A stretch of 64,000 nt of DNA from Mikania micrantha (taxonomy: Eukaryota > Streptophyta > Magnoliopsida > Asterales > Asteraceae), in assembly GCA_009363875.1 (NCBI GenBank), contig CM018696.1, forward strand, positions 91,968,215-92,032,214, in the 5' to 3' direction. The notes under the pieces were generated by a model. The model did not search any database. It had not been told where the DNA came from and was given only the letters and a program-made list of their open reading frames with translations. The position numbers and the translations under genes are program-made. Shown here piece after piece: positions 1 to 10,000 of the stretch (its first letter is position 1; every line of letters starts with the position of its first letter).

Positions 1-2840
1 TTCGTGCCGTATAAGTAGTGTCGCCAGATCTTCAAGGCAAACACTACGGCTCCCAACTCAAGATCATGAGTCGTGTAATTCTTCTCATGCACCTTCAGTT
101 GTCGTGAAGCGTAGGCTATCACTTTCTCGCGTTGCATGAGCACGCAACCGAGTCCTTGTTTCGAGGCGTCACAATACACCACGAAGTCTTCGCATCCTTC
201 CGGTAGGGATAGGATAGGTGCAGTGCATAGTTTCTGTTTTAACAAGTTAAATGCAGCCTCCTGTTTGTCTCCCCAATCGAATTTCTTATCTTTATGTGTC
301 AAGGACGTCAACGATTGGGCAATCTTTGAGAATCCTTCGATAAATCTCCGGTAGTACCCGGCCAGACCTAGGAATTGCCGCACCTCAGTCGGAGTCTTGG
401 GTGCTTCCCAGTTTTTGATGGCTTCGATTTTGGCTGGGTCTACATGTATTCCCCGTTCATTAACCACGTGTCCAAGGAATTGGACTTCGCGAATCCAAAA
501 GTCGCACTTTGAAAATTTCGCGTACAGTTGCTCTTTCTTTAGTAGTTCCAAGACTAGCCTTAGATGTTCAGCATGTTCTTCCTGATTCTTAGAGTAGATC
601 AGAATGTCGTCGATGAACACTATTACGAATTTGTCAAGGTAAGGTTTGCACACTCTATTCATGAGATCCATGAATACAGCTGGTGCGTTGGTTAGTCCGA
701 AGGGCATAACCAAGAATTCGTAGTGTCCGTATCGAGTTCGGAAGGCAGTCTTAGGAATATCGTTTTCTTGTATCCTCAATTGATGGTAACCCGATCTTAA
801 ATCGATCTTTGAATAGTAGCTTGACCCTTGCAATTGGTCAAATAGATCGTCTATTCGTGGTAAGGGATATCGATTCTTGATCGTCACTTTGTTCAGCTCT
901 CTGTAGTCGATACACATACGGAATGATCCGTCTTTCTTCTTTACGAACAAGACCGGTGCTCCCCAAGGTGAGAAGCTCGGTCTGATGAATCCCTTGTCTA
1001 ACAGTTCTTGCAACTGGTTAGACAGTTCCTGCATCTCCGTTGGTGCTAGTCGGTATGGAGCCTTAGCAATCGGTGCTGCTCCTGGTGTAAGGTCTATCTG
1101 GAATTCGACTTGTCGCTGCGGAGGTAGTCCAGGTAGATCTTCGGGAAACACTTCGGGAAAATCGCGGACTACAACGATGTCCTCAATCTTCCTCTCCTTC
1201 TTTGGTTGGTCTGCGATGAGGGCTAGTATTGCAGTGTATCCCTTTTGTAGGTACTTGTTTGCCTTCATGCATGATATGATGTTCAGAGGTACTCCCCGTC
1301 TTTCCCCCTGAATCGAGATCTGTTCTCCGTTCTGCAACGTCACTCGTACGATCTTCTCGTTGCATACGATTTCAGCTTGGTTAGCGGATAGCCAATCCAT
1401 TCCAACGACCACATCAAAGCTTCCGAGAGTCACCGGCATCAAGTCAATTTCGAGTTCGTGATCCGCCAAAACCATGACGCATCCTCGAAAGATGTGTTGG
1501 GTTTCAATTAGCTTGCCGTCGGCTAACTCTACGGTGTACTTGTAGTCTAGTGGTGTTGGGGTAATATCTAGTAATTTGCTAAACTCACTAGATATAAAGC
1601 TCCTATCGGCACCGGTATCAAATAATATGCTAGCATAGACATTATTCAAAAGAAACGTACCGGTTACGATGTTTGGGTCATCCTTGGCTTCTCCCGAGCC
1701 AATCACAAACGCTCTTCCTTTGGCCGCTCCTCCTCCGGCCTTCTTCAATTGAGGGCAATCCCTCCTCATGTGGCCTGGTTTTCCACATTCATAACACCCT
1801 CTGGAGGTGTTCTGGTTGTTGTTCTGGTTGTGGTTAGGGTTGTTGTTACTGGGAAATTTGGATCTGCAGTCTTTGGCCATGTGGCCATGTCGTCCACACT
1901 TCAAGCAACGATATCGTTCGCATTGCCCGAAGTGGTGATAAGAGCATCGGTTACATAGCGGGTATTTTCCTTGATACACACCCTTCCCCTTGTCATCGGG
2001 TTGGGTGGCAGTGAATGCTCTGGCAGGTGCATATCGTTGTTGTTGTTGGGGCTGATGAGATTGGTGGTGGCTGGGTTCCCACTTCCTCTTCTGGCTTTCT
2101 TGAGGCTTCACATGCTCGCCTCGTTTTGGTAGCTTGCCCTGAGCTACAGCTTGGTCAGTCAGTTTATGAGCCAGTCTGATCAGTGGTTGGATGGTGGTGA
2201 GGTCAGACGCAGTCACCATGCTTTGAATTTGCTCGGGCAGCCCACTGATGAACTGCTCGATTTTCTTGTACTCCGGCGTCACCATTGCCGGACATAGCTT
2301 ACACAGCTCATGGAATCGGGTACAGTATTGCTCGATCTCAGAGCCCACCATTTTGTGCACCCAGAATTCGGCTTCCAGTTTCCGAATCTCATCACGAGGA
2401 CAGTATTCCTCTTGCAGTAGTCGGGTGAAATCAGCCCATGGCATGGAGTTGGCACCGTCCAACCCCAGGGTTTGTACATGGGTATTCCACCATGTGAGTG
2501 CTGGTCCTTCCAGCGTTCCAGTTGCGAACTTTACCCGGTTCTCTTCAGTACATTCGCACATGGCGAATACAGATTCGACTTTCTCCATCCAGCGGGGCAT
2601 TCCCACAGCTCCCTCAGTCCCCTTGAATTTGTGTGGGTGGCAGTTCAGGAAGGATTTGAAAGAACATCCTTTGTTGTTGTTGCCTTGTGATCCGTTGTTC
2701 GAGCCACTGGTTTCACTAGCAAGGCGGTGTGCCTCGTGCTCTGCCAGTATCTTGTTAACCCGTCTGTCAACCATCATCTTAATGACGGCTGCGTCCAGTG
2801 TTCGTCTAGGAGGGCGTACATGTGGTCCTCTTCCCGCCAT
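1..2840 (-). CDS. Gag-Pol polyprotein of retrotransposon A, partial (C-terminus off the left edge)
   Basis: The frame starts at an ATG at 2840 (MAGRGPHVRPPRR...). The start, the protease region and the window-edge codons that I translated agree in frame, so I see no net frameshift over 946 codons. In order come a retrotransposon gag domain, CCHC zinc knuckles (about 1750-1960), an aspartic protease with DTGADRSF (near 1600), reverse transcriptase with FIDDILIYS (about 591-617), and the start of RNase H at the window edge (RHYLYGT). It is closely similar to the gag-pol of element B at 7022-11434, which supplies the missing part of the architecture (RNase H, integrase, chromodomain). The product makes the particle and the enzymes that copy and integrate the element. 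Downstream coding integrity cannot be judged here. Confidence 0.9.
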   Translation of the reverse strand, partial: MAGRGPHVRPPRRTLDAAVIKMMVDRRVNKILAEHEAHRLASETSGSNNGSQGNNNKGCSFKSFLNCHPHKFKGTEGAVGMPRWMEKVESVFAMCECTEENRVKFATGTLEGPALTWWNTHVQTLGLDGANSMPWADFTRLLQEEYCPRDEIRKLEAEFWVHKMVGSEIEQYCTRFHELCKLCPAMVTPEYKKIEQFISGLPEQIQSMVTASDLTTIQPLIRLAHKLTDQAVAQGKLPKRGEHVKPQESQKRKWEPSHHQSHQPQQQQRYAPARAFTATQPDDKGKGVYQGKYPLCNRCSYHHFGQCERYRCLKCGRHGHMAKDCRSKFPSNNNPNHNQNNNQNTSRGCYECGKPGHMRRDCPQLKKAGGGAAKGRAFVIGSGEAKDDPNIVTGTFLLNNVYASILFDTGADRSFISSEFSKLLDITPTPLDYKYTVELADGKLIETQHIFRGCVMVLADHELEIDLMPVTLGSFDVVVGMDWLSANQAEIVCNEKIVRVTLQNGEQISIQGERRGVPLNIISCMKANKYLQKGYTAILALIADQPKKERKIEDIVVVRDFPEVFPEDLPGLPPQRQVEFQIDLTPGAAPIAKAPYRLAPTEMQELSNQLQELLDKGFIRPSFSPWGAPVLFVKKKDGSFRMCIDYRELNKVTIKNRYPLPRIDDLFDQLQGSSYYSKIDLRSGYHQLRIQENDIPKTAFRTRYGHYEFLVMPFGLTNAPAVFMDLMNRVCKPYLDKFVIVFIDDILIYSKNQEEHAEHLRLVLELLKKEQLYAKFSKCDFWIREVQFLGHVVNERGIHVDPAKIEAIKNWEAPKTPTEVRQFLGLAGYYRRFIEGFSKIAQSLTSLTHKDKKFDWGDKQEAAFNLLKQKLCTAPILSLPEGCEDFVVYCDASKQGLGCVLMQREKVIAYASRQLKVHEKNYTTHDLELGAVVFALKIWRHYLYGT

Positions 2841-3115
2841 AGATATTTTCTATACGGAAGGGATAGAATGTTAGTAAGTCAGAATGTTAGTCAGATGTTG
2901 TGTCGGAAGTCAGATCATATGTCATGTTAGTTGTCAAGTCAGAGGTTATGTTATCAAGCAATCATGGTCAACATGTAATAAGTAAGACAAAACATAATTC
3001 TCATTAATAATAAGTTTGAAGTACAATAATTTCAAAAGGAAATACATAATAAGTTCTTCGAGCACATCCCGCTCGTCTAGGCCAAAATAAAGAAAGTACA
3101 AAATACAACAGTCCA

Positions 3116-3868
3116 CTAGTCAGAATCCATAGAGACATGTGAAATATCACTAGCAGCGTCTCCGTCATCATCATCCTCCTCCGGATCCTCATTAGGATCC
3201 TCATCAAGGTCCTCATCTTCGAGGTCCTCGGCCTCGAACTCGGGACCATCCTCCTGAGGTGGTTCCTCAATAAACTGTGCAGCCCATGCATTAAGCATGG
3301 CATCACTGGCCTGCACCATGGCTTGAGTCTCGGTGATGTCCGTCCGATTCTCGGTGATACGCACGTCGTGTTCCTGCACGACATCGACGACCTGTCCATG
3401 CTCGGTCAGTAGTTGGGACATTTGGAGTCGTAGGGCCTCCATCTGGGCTTCCAATCTGTTGTTGCGCTCCTCTAGCTGATCGTTTCGCCTTTCTAGACGA
3501 TCGTTTCTCTCACGAAGAGTCCGGAACTCATCAGTTAGTTCCCTAGTCTTCCAGACCTCCCGTCGTGTACAAGCAACGTGTGCCGCGAAGGCCTGCTCCA
3601 TCGGCACTCCAAGTGGTGGTAGTCGGTGTCCTGGAGTGGTGTCGCCGGGATATCGATATGGAGGTACTCTCTCCTCGACGATCCAACTCTGGAGTATGGT
3701 GGGAAGCCATCCCCAATATCTGGCTCGTGCTGCGTCCCTCGCTCGCCGGTCCATCTCGGCGTCCACCTGTGCCACTATATCGTGGACTCGTCGTCGGCTC
3801 TCTGTGGCCATGTCATCAGTGGTCGGGTGTCCAGCCGAGTTCCTGTTAGCATTGTTGTTATTGTCGGC
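3116..3868 (-). CDS. Extra ORF upstream of gag: coiled-coil protein with acidic tail (element A)
   Basis: An open frame of 250 codons lies between the primer-binding site and gag, on the element's coding strand. The start MADNNNN at 3868 is preferred, although the frame also has an ATG at 3883. Visible parts: an Asn-rich N-terminus, a Trp/Pro-containing region (YWGWLPTILQSW), a strong heptad stretch rich in Glu/Arg/Leu and Asn (RNDRLERRNDQLEERNNRLE) at about residues 110-160 predicting a coiled coil, and a very acidic C-terminus (long Asp/Glu run, about residues 210-240). I recognise no catalytic motif and no known domain. Tekay elements normally have one gag-pol ORF, so this is an accessory ORF. 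A structural or nucleoprotein role is only a guess. The 275-bp gap to gag raises the question of how gag is translated. Confidence 0.6.
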   Translation of the reverse strand, partial: ADNNNNANRNSAGHPTTDDMATESRRRVHDIVAQVDAEMDRRARDAARARYWGWLPTILQSWIVEERVPPYRYPGDTTPGHRLPPLGVPMEQAFAAHVACTRREVWKTRELTDEFRTLRERNDRLERRNDQLEERNNRLEAQMEALRLQMSQLLTEHGQVVDVVQEHDVRITENRTDITETQAMVQASDAMLNAWAAQFIEEPPQEDGPEFEAEDLEDEDLDEDPNEDPEEDDDDGDAASDISHVSMDSD

Positions 3869-4010
3869 CATCCTGCAAGTCACAAGTTAGTAAGCAACAG
3901 TTCGATAAGTAATAACGTCATCATTGTGCAAGTTCTACGTGTAGTGTCTACAGTTGAGCAATGGCTATAGTCTAAGCTTACTATATGCAAACCTAGTTCT
4001 CTATAACCAA

Positions 4011-4023
4011 GGCTCTGATACCA
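4011..4023 (-). other. Primer-binding site (initiator Met tRNA), element A
   Basis: The minus strand reads TGGTATCAGAGCC, the standard complement of the 3' end of plant initiator Met tRNA, three bases after the LTR end. It primes minus-strand DNA synthesis of element A and fixes the 5' LTR boundary. Confidence 0.92.
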
Positions 4024-5064
4024 GTCTGTCACACCCCCAATTTCCCACTCGTGGCGTATGTCCACGTGGATGTGACGTGTCCAGAATCACAGCTCAAGGT
4101 CATATAGAACACCTCTATATGCGTTTACAAATCCAAGTTTGACACATACACTTGATAAAATAGTATGCAGCGGAAATAAAGTAGTATTGCAGCGGAATAA
4201 ATAAGTCATAACATGCAGCGGAAAATGATCGTTTACACAGCGGAAATTGTAAGTAGTTTAATACAACAACGTTTTAAATAAAATAAAGTCAAATTGTTTT
4301 CAAAAGACACGAAAACAAATGCATGTGGGGCCCTATGCTCATGTCCCCTATGTGCTTTCCTGCTCCACGAGCCTGTCATGCTAGTTACCTGAGAATACAA
4401 GTTAGAAAAAGTGTCAACACAATGGTTGGTGAGTTCACAGGTTTTGATATACATATAGTAAGAAAGTGTGTCATGCTGTTTATCAATGTTAGTACCGAGC
4501 CCTAGGCCCAAAGTGTCAGTGCGTCACTACCGAACTAGACTTGTTTGCTCTTGCCTCCGCTATGCCTCGAATACATAGCAAGTTAGGTCAGAATTTGCAC
4601 GGGTTATGACACTCAGTCAACATGGTGCCCCGTGGGGTTAGTCATTCCCTAATGGATCCATCCAAATCTACCACGTTGTTCGTACATTAACGGTAAGACT
4701 TTGTGAGGGCTTGTAACGAGTTCAACACTTAATGTTTGTCCAATAAACCAGCATACACAATAGTGTTTGTACAGTAATAATGTTTGACTCGATGCAACTA
4801 GTATTCTCCCCCTATTTAAAAGCATTTGAAAAAGAGTAAAGAGGGGCCGTAAACTCACCTTAGTGAAATGATCGTACGTAAGCGTAAGCTCCCGAGTTGT
4901 TGTGTAGCACGTCGGTCACCGGCAACCTATATCGTAGATCGTACGTGAGTTCGTGTAAGTGACCGTGCTAGTGTTAGTGCTCGTGCTTGTGTCCAACAAC
5001 CCTTGGTTGTTCATGTTTGTCCGTGTCGGTCCACAATGACCGTGTTTGCTCGTGTTGGTCCATA

Positions 5065-5130
5065 TTGACCGTGTTTGACCAGGGTTGACCGTGTTTGACC
5101 AAGGTTGACCGTGTTTGACCAAGGTTGACC
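5065..5130 (+). promoter_or_regulatory. Seven TTGACC (W-box core) copies at exact 10-bp spacing
   Basis: TTGACC starts at 5065, 5075, 5085, 5095, 5105, 5115 and 5125, within an underlying 20-bp tandem unit (GTTGACCGTGTTTGACCAAG). TTGAC(C/T) is the W-box core bound by WRKY factors. The array lies downstream of the putative LTR start site on the element's strand, so it would be in the transcribed leader/U5. Binding is inferred, not shown. Confidence 0.5.
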
Positions 5131-6504
5131 GTGTCAAGTCAACGACCCGTTGGTGAACCGTATGACGGTTTGTGACTCGTGTAGCAATCGTGTAAGTGTT
5201 TGTCGTGTGCAAAACGCGTAGGTCGCGTTTATGGACAACTTACTATTTATAGTAAGTTTCCATTTATGGAAAGTTCACAAAGCATAACGGTTTTAGAGTT
5301 CTAGCATGCTTATTAGTCCTACGTGATCATGTTAACACATAGCACATCATCATACGGTTTCACATAAGTCGTTTATAACATGTTAGCACATAAAAGTTTC
5401 CTAAAATGGAAAGTTTCCATTTTTAGCATACGTGTTATCGGAAACCATCTAACTTAGCATCTAAACATCATATTATATCATATTAAGTTACTTAGCATGC
5501 TCGAATTATACAATGTGTTGGCGAATTGGTTTTTGTAACAATAAAGTTACTATAAATAGTAACTTTATGGTTTTTCATGTAAACAAACCATTCTAGCATT
5601 CCTAATCCTATTTCCATATCATGAATCATCTTAATACATCATCTAGCATTGTTTAAACATACCATCATAATCCAAATCATAATCTTACAACATTTCATTC
5701 ACAAAAGTTTCTATATTTAGTAATATTGCTAGAAATGACCATAATCATCATCAAGATCACATTACAAGTATTCCAATCAACATATTATCATCCTAAGAGC
5801 AATTCTACATACATGCATGCTCATTATTTTATCCAAATTATCATCTTGTCAAAGTAAAGTTTCCAATAATAGAAAGTTTATCAAAAATCAACCTTTTAAC
5901 CTTTTAAATCAAATCTAGCCATGAATAACACTTCTAATATCATCACAAAACATATTAACGTACACAAGATCATTCCAATACTCATGGATCGTACATGCAT
6001 GGTAACATTTCAATATTTTGCATATAAATCATAAGTTCTACTAATATCCATCATCATGGATCATCATAAAACATCATCTAATCACCCTAGATCATCAAGA
6101 ATCATAGTGAAATCAACAAACTCATAACATAATTTCGTGCATGTGCCTCCATGGTGTTTGCATGTGTGATTTAACACATGCATGTGTGTGAAATGGTGAT
6201 TTTAAGCCACGATGGATGTAGAGATTACCTTCTAAGGCTCCAAGAAGGCTGAGATGATGATAAAATCGAGCTAGAAGGCTTCTAAGAGCTTCTGGACAGC
6301 AGGTTCCTCAACGAATAAGAAGATGGTGGTGATGGGTGGTGGTCTAGGGGGTCACCAAGCTTCAATCTTCCAAGCTTTGAGCTTCAATAGGGTCTCCAAT
6401 GGTGGAAAATGGTTGAATACTGGTGTAGAAGACGAATGTGGTCGAATGGTGGCGTGCTTGGCCGAAGAAAATGATTAAGGTAGAGTAGGATATGATTTTC
6501 TTGG

Positions 6505-6513
6505 GTTTATAAA
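6505..6513 (-). promoter_or_regulatory. Putative TATA box of element A LTR
   Basis: The minus strand reads CTTTATAAACCC, about 510 bp into the LTR and directly downstream of the CGCG palindrome array. A start site 25-35 bases further on, near 6475, is inferred. Confidence 0.5.
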
Positions 6514-6536
6514 GATTTTCTGCGAACTGGGTCTCC

Positions 6537-6659
6537 TCGCGTAGCGCGACGCGGGTCAGGTTTGGTCTCGCGTAGCGCGAGGGAGTTCGGCGTTCAAATT
6601 TCCCCCGCCCCCCTGTCGCGTACCGCGACAGGTTCCTTGTGGGCCTTCGCGTAGCGCGA
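6537..6659. promoter_or_regulatory. Four-copy CGCG near-palindrome array in LTR A
   Basis: Copies of the 13-mer TCGCGTA(G/C)CGCGA lie at 6537-6549, 6568-6580, 6617-6629 and 6647-6659. The third is extended to arms CCTGTCGCG / CGCGACAGG at 6612-6632. Start-to-start spacing is 31, 49 and 30 bp. The array begins 24 bp upstream of the TATA-like box on the element's strand, a classical proximal-promoter position. The Athila LTRs carry a matching array. Confidence 0.65.
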
Positions 6660-7021
6660 CAGATCCCTCAGTGAGCCCAATAGGCCCATTTTCATTAGGT
6701 TGATCCGTTCGTTGCCGTTTTCACGTTTACGAACTACCGTTTGGCCTCGCTTGAACTTCCAAGTTCAATGTGTGAGTGTTTCGTGAGGTTTCGAGTGTTG
6801 AGCTACACAATGTGCTAGACGTTCACCAACGTTCGTGTGTTTTGACACGTGTGTGCCGTTTCTCGATAATTTCTCGAATTATCTAGTCACGTGTCAGTGT
6901 TCGTACTGTCGTGCCACGTGTCACACTAAATTAATCTAATTCTAGTGCCACGTGTACATAATGCATTTAAATAAACATTTAAATAAATGAGGTGCTGACC
7001 TGGAAATTACGGGGTGTCACA

Positions 7022-10000
7022 ATGTTCTTGGACTGCAAACCTCACAATTTCAAAGGGTCGGACGGGGCCATTGGACTCCTTCGGTGGATTGAAAAGGCTG
7101 AGTCGGTGTTTGAAATGTGCAACTGCCCTAACGAGAGCAAAGTGAAGTTTGCAACGGGAACATTGGAGGGTCCAGCATTAACCTGGTGGAACTCGAATGT
7201 TCAGACTCTGGGGTTGGGTGAGGCAAATGCCTTAACATGGAATGACTTCAAAACTTTACTGCAAGAGGAGTACTGTCCTCGCAGTGAAATGCAGAAGTTA
7301 GAGGAGGAATACTGGCACCTCAAGATGGAGGGGTCAAACATTGAAGAGTACACAACCAGGTCACACAAGTTGGCCAGACTGCTACCACACATGGCTACTC
7401 CAGCCAGTAAGTGGATTGAAAGGTACATTGGAGGACTAGTGCCTCAGATTCAGGGGTTGGTTACTTCAGCAAATCCCACCACCATCCAACAAGCTGTTCG
7501 TTTAGCGCATCAGCTTACTGATCAGGCAGTGTTACAGGGGACTCTGCCCAAACGAACATCTGCTACCAAGGTAGGAGATCATAAGAGAAAGTGGGAAGGT
7601 AACAACTTCAAGGGTAACAACCAACAATCATATCAGCAAAACCGGAAACAAGACTCAAACAAGTCTTATCATGGTTCAAGCAGTGGTCAGCAATCATCAT
7701 CGTCGGGGGGTTATATTGGTAAACACCCCAAATGCAACAGGTGTGGTTACCATCATGCAGGTAATCAGTGTGAGAGAGCTAAGTGCCAGAGGTGTGGCAA
7801 GATTGGACATGCGGCTAAGGATTGTCGCGGGGAGCTACAGAACAACAACAACCAGAACAATAACCAGAACAACGCTCAGAAGGGTTGTTTTGAGTGTGGC
7901 AAAATGGGGCATTTTAAGAAAGATTGCCCACAACTCAAGAAAGGCGGGGACAATAATGGCAATGGTAATGGAAATGGCAACGGTAATGGCAATGGCACCA
8001 ACAACAACAACAACAATAACAACAACAACAACGGTGCTAGAGGCAGGGCGTTTGTGATTGGAGGACGTCAGGCACGGGAGGATCCCAACATCGTTACGGG
8101 TACGTTCCTCTTAAATAATCACTATGCCTCTATGTTATTTGACACTGGTGCCGACCGTAGTTTTGTATCTAGTTCACTTGCTAAGTTGCTAAATGTTAGT
8201 CCCACTGCCTTAGATAGTCCATACACTGTGGAATTAGCTGATGGTAAGTTGATTGTAGTGGAAAGTATTTTTAAGGGATGTATCCTTGATTTGATGGGTC
8301 AAACATTGGAGATTGATCTTATGCCTATTGCCTTAGGCAGTTTTGATGTAGTTATTGGCATGGACTGGTTGTCCAAAAACCAGGCTGAAATAGTATGCCA
8401 TGAAAAGATTGTTCGTATACCTCTTACAAACGGAGAGACACTGTATGTACAAGGTGAAAAGATCAGTACGCCACTGCGTCTCATATCTTGTATGAAAGCA
8501 CACAAGTGTCTACGTAAGGGTCATACAGCAGTTATAGCCCTTATAACTGAAAAACCAGTAGCTGAAAAGAAGATTGAAGATATACCTGTAGTTTGTGAAT
8601 TTCCGGAAGTATTTCCAGAAGACTTGCCGGGATTACCGCCTATCAGACAGGTGGAATTCCGAATCGACCTTACACCAGATGCAGCACCGATAGCTAGGGC
8701 GCCTTATCGACTTGCACCGTCTGAGATGCAAGAGTTATCCACACAATTGCAAGAGTTGTTGGATAAGGGTTTCATACGACCTAGTTTTTCACCGTGGGGA
8801 GCTCCAGTTTTGTTTGTAAAGAAGAATGACGGGACTTTCCGTATGTGTATCGATTACCGGGAATTGAATAAAGTTACTATCAAGAACCGGTATCCGTTAC
8901 CCAGAATCGACGATCTGTTCGATCAGTTGCAAGGTTCGAGTTACTACTCGAAGATTGATCTCAGGTCGGGTTATCATCAACTAAGAGTCCAGGAGGAGGA
9001 TATTCCGAAGACAGCATTCAGGACACGCTATGGCCATTATGAGTTCTTGGTCATGCCATTTGGGTTGACAAACGCTCCAGCTGTATTCATGGATCTCATG
9101 AATCATGTTTGTAAACCTTATCTTGATAAGTTTGTCATTGTTTTCATCGATGACATTCTCATCTATTCACAGTCTGAGGAGGAACACGCTGAACATCTCC
9201 GATTATTGCTAGAGCTATTGAAACAAGAACAATTGTACGCTAAATTTTCGAAATGTGATTTCTGGATGCGAGAAGTACAATTTCTGGGTCATATAGTTAA
9301 TGAAAAGGGCATACATGTTGATCCAGCGAAGATTGAAGCGATTAAGAATTGGGAAGCGCCAAAGACCCCTACCGAGGTACGACAATTCCTTGGTTTGGCG
9401 GGGTATTATCGACGATTCATTGAAGGTTTCTCAAAGATCGCTCAACCACTTACAGCTCTTACGCACAAGGGAACAAAGTATAACTGGACGGATAAACAGG
9501 AAACTGCGTTTCAGTTATTGAAACAGAAGCTTTGCAGCGCACCGATTCTGTCCTTACCGGAAGGGACGGAAGACTTTGTGGTGTATTGTGATGCATCTGC
9601 ACAAGGTTTGGGATGTGTGTTGATGCAACGTGATAAAGTGATCGCTTATGCTTCCAGACAACTACGAACACACGAAAAGAATTACACTACTCATGACTTG
9701 GAGTTAGGAGCAGTGGTTTTTGCCTTGAAGATTTGGAGGCATTATCTGTATGGAACTAAGTGTACTATTTATACTGATCATAAGAGTTTGCAACATATCT
9801 TGGATCAGAAGGAGCTTAATATGAGGCAACGACGATGGGTTGAGTTGTTCAATGATTATGAGTGTGCGATTAAGTATCACCCGGGAAAAGCTAATGTGGT
9901 AGCTGACGCTTTGAGCAGAAAAGATACAACGGGAACAAGACGGGTTCGCGCACTTATGATGACAATACATACTGACTTACCTGACAAGGTGCACAGTGCT

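Larger units (their letters stand above)
1..7021 (-). mobile_element. Tekay-type Ty3/gypsy retrotransposon A (5' portion)
   Basis: Reading on the minus strand the order is 5' LTR (7021 down to 4027), primer-binding site, a coiled-coil ORF, then gag-pol running off the left edge. The 3' LTR is outside the window. The LTR starts TGTGACAC and ends GTGTGACA, and the primer site three bases later matches initiator Met tRNA. Its right boundary abuts the interior of the gag of a second, oppositely oriented Tekay element at 7022, so A is a nested insertion. The 5-bp target duplication expected for Ty3/gypsy would begin ATGTT at 7022; its partner lies outside the window. Confidence 0.88.
4027..7021 (-). 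repeat. 5' LTR of element A (2995 bp)
   Basis: The left boundary is fixed by the primer-binding site (LTR end GTGTGACA at 4027-4034 on the minus strand). The right boundary is fixed by the LTR start TGTGACAC at 7021, directly against gag of element B. The terminal GGGGGTGTGACA matches the end of the 3' LTR of B at 14845, as expected for the same lineage. Inside are a TATA-like box (6505-6513), a four-copy CGCG palindrome array (6537-6659), a decamer-spaced TTGACC array (5065-5130), and several AT-rich inverted repeats such as the ACTATTTATAGT palindrome near 5240-5260. There is no coding sequence. Confidence 0.85.

Noticed and set aside
2248..2874. 208-codon open frame on the plus strand
   Set aside because: It is antisense to the intact gag frame of element A, whose minus-strand translation has recognisable gag motifs.
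3565..3970. Several plus-strand open frames of 84-114 codons
   Set aside because: Antisense to the coiled-coil ORF; composition follows from its biased codons.
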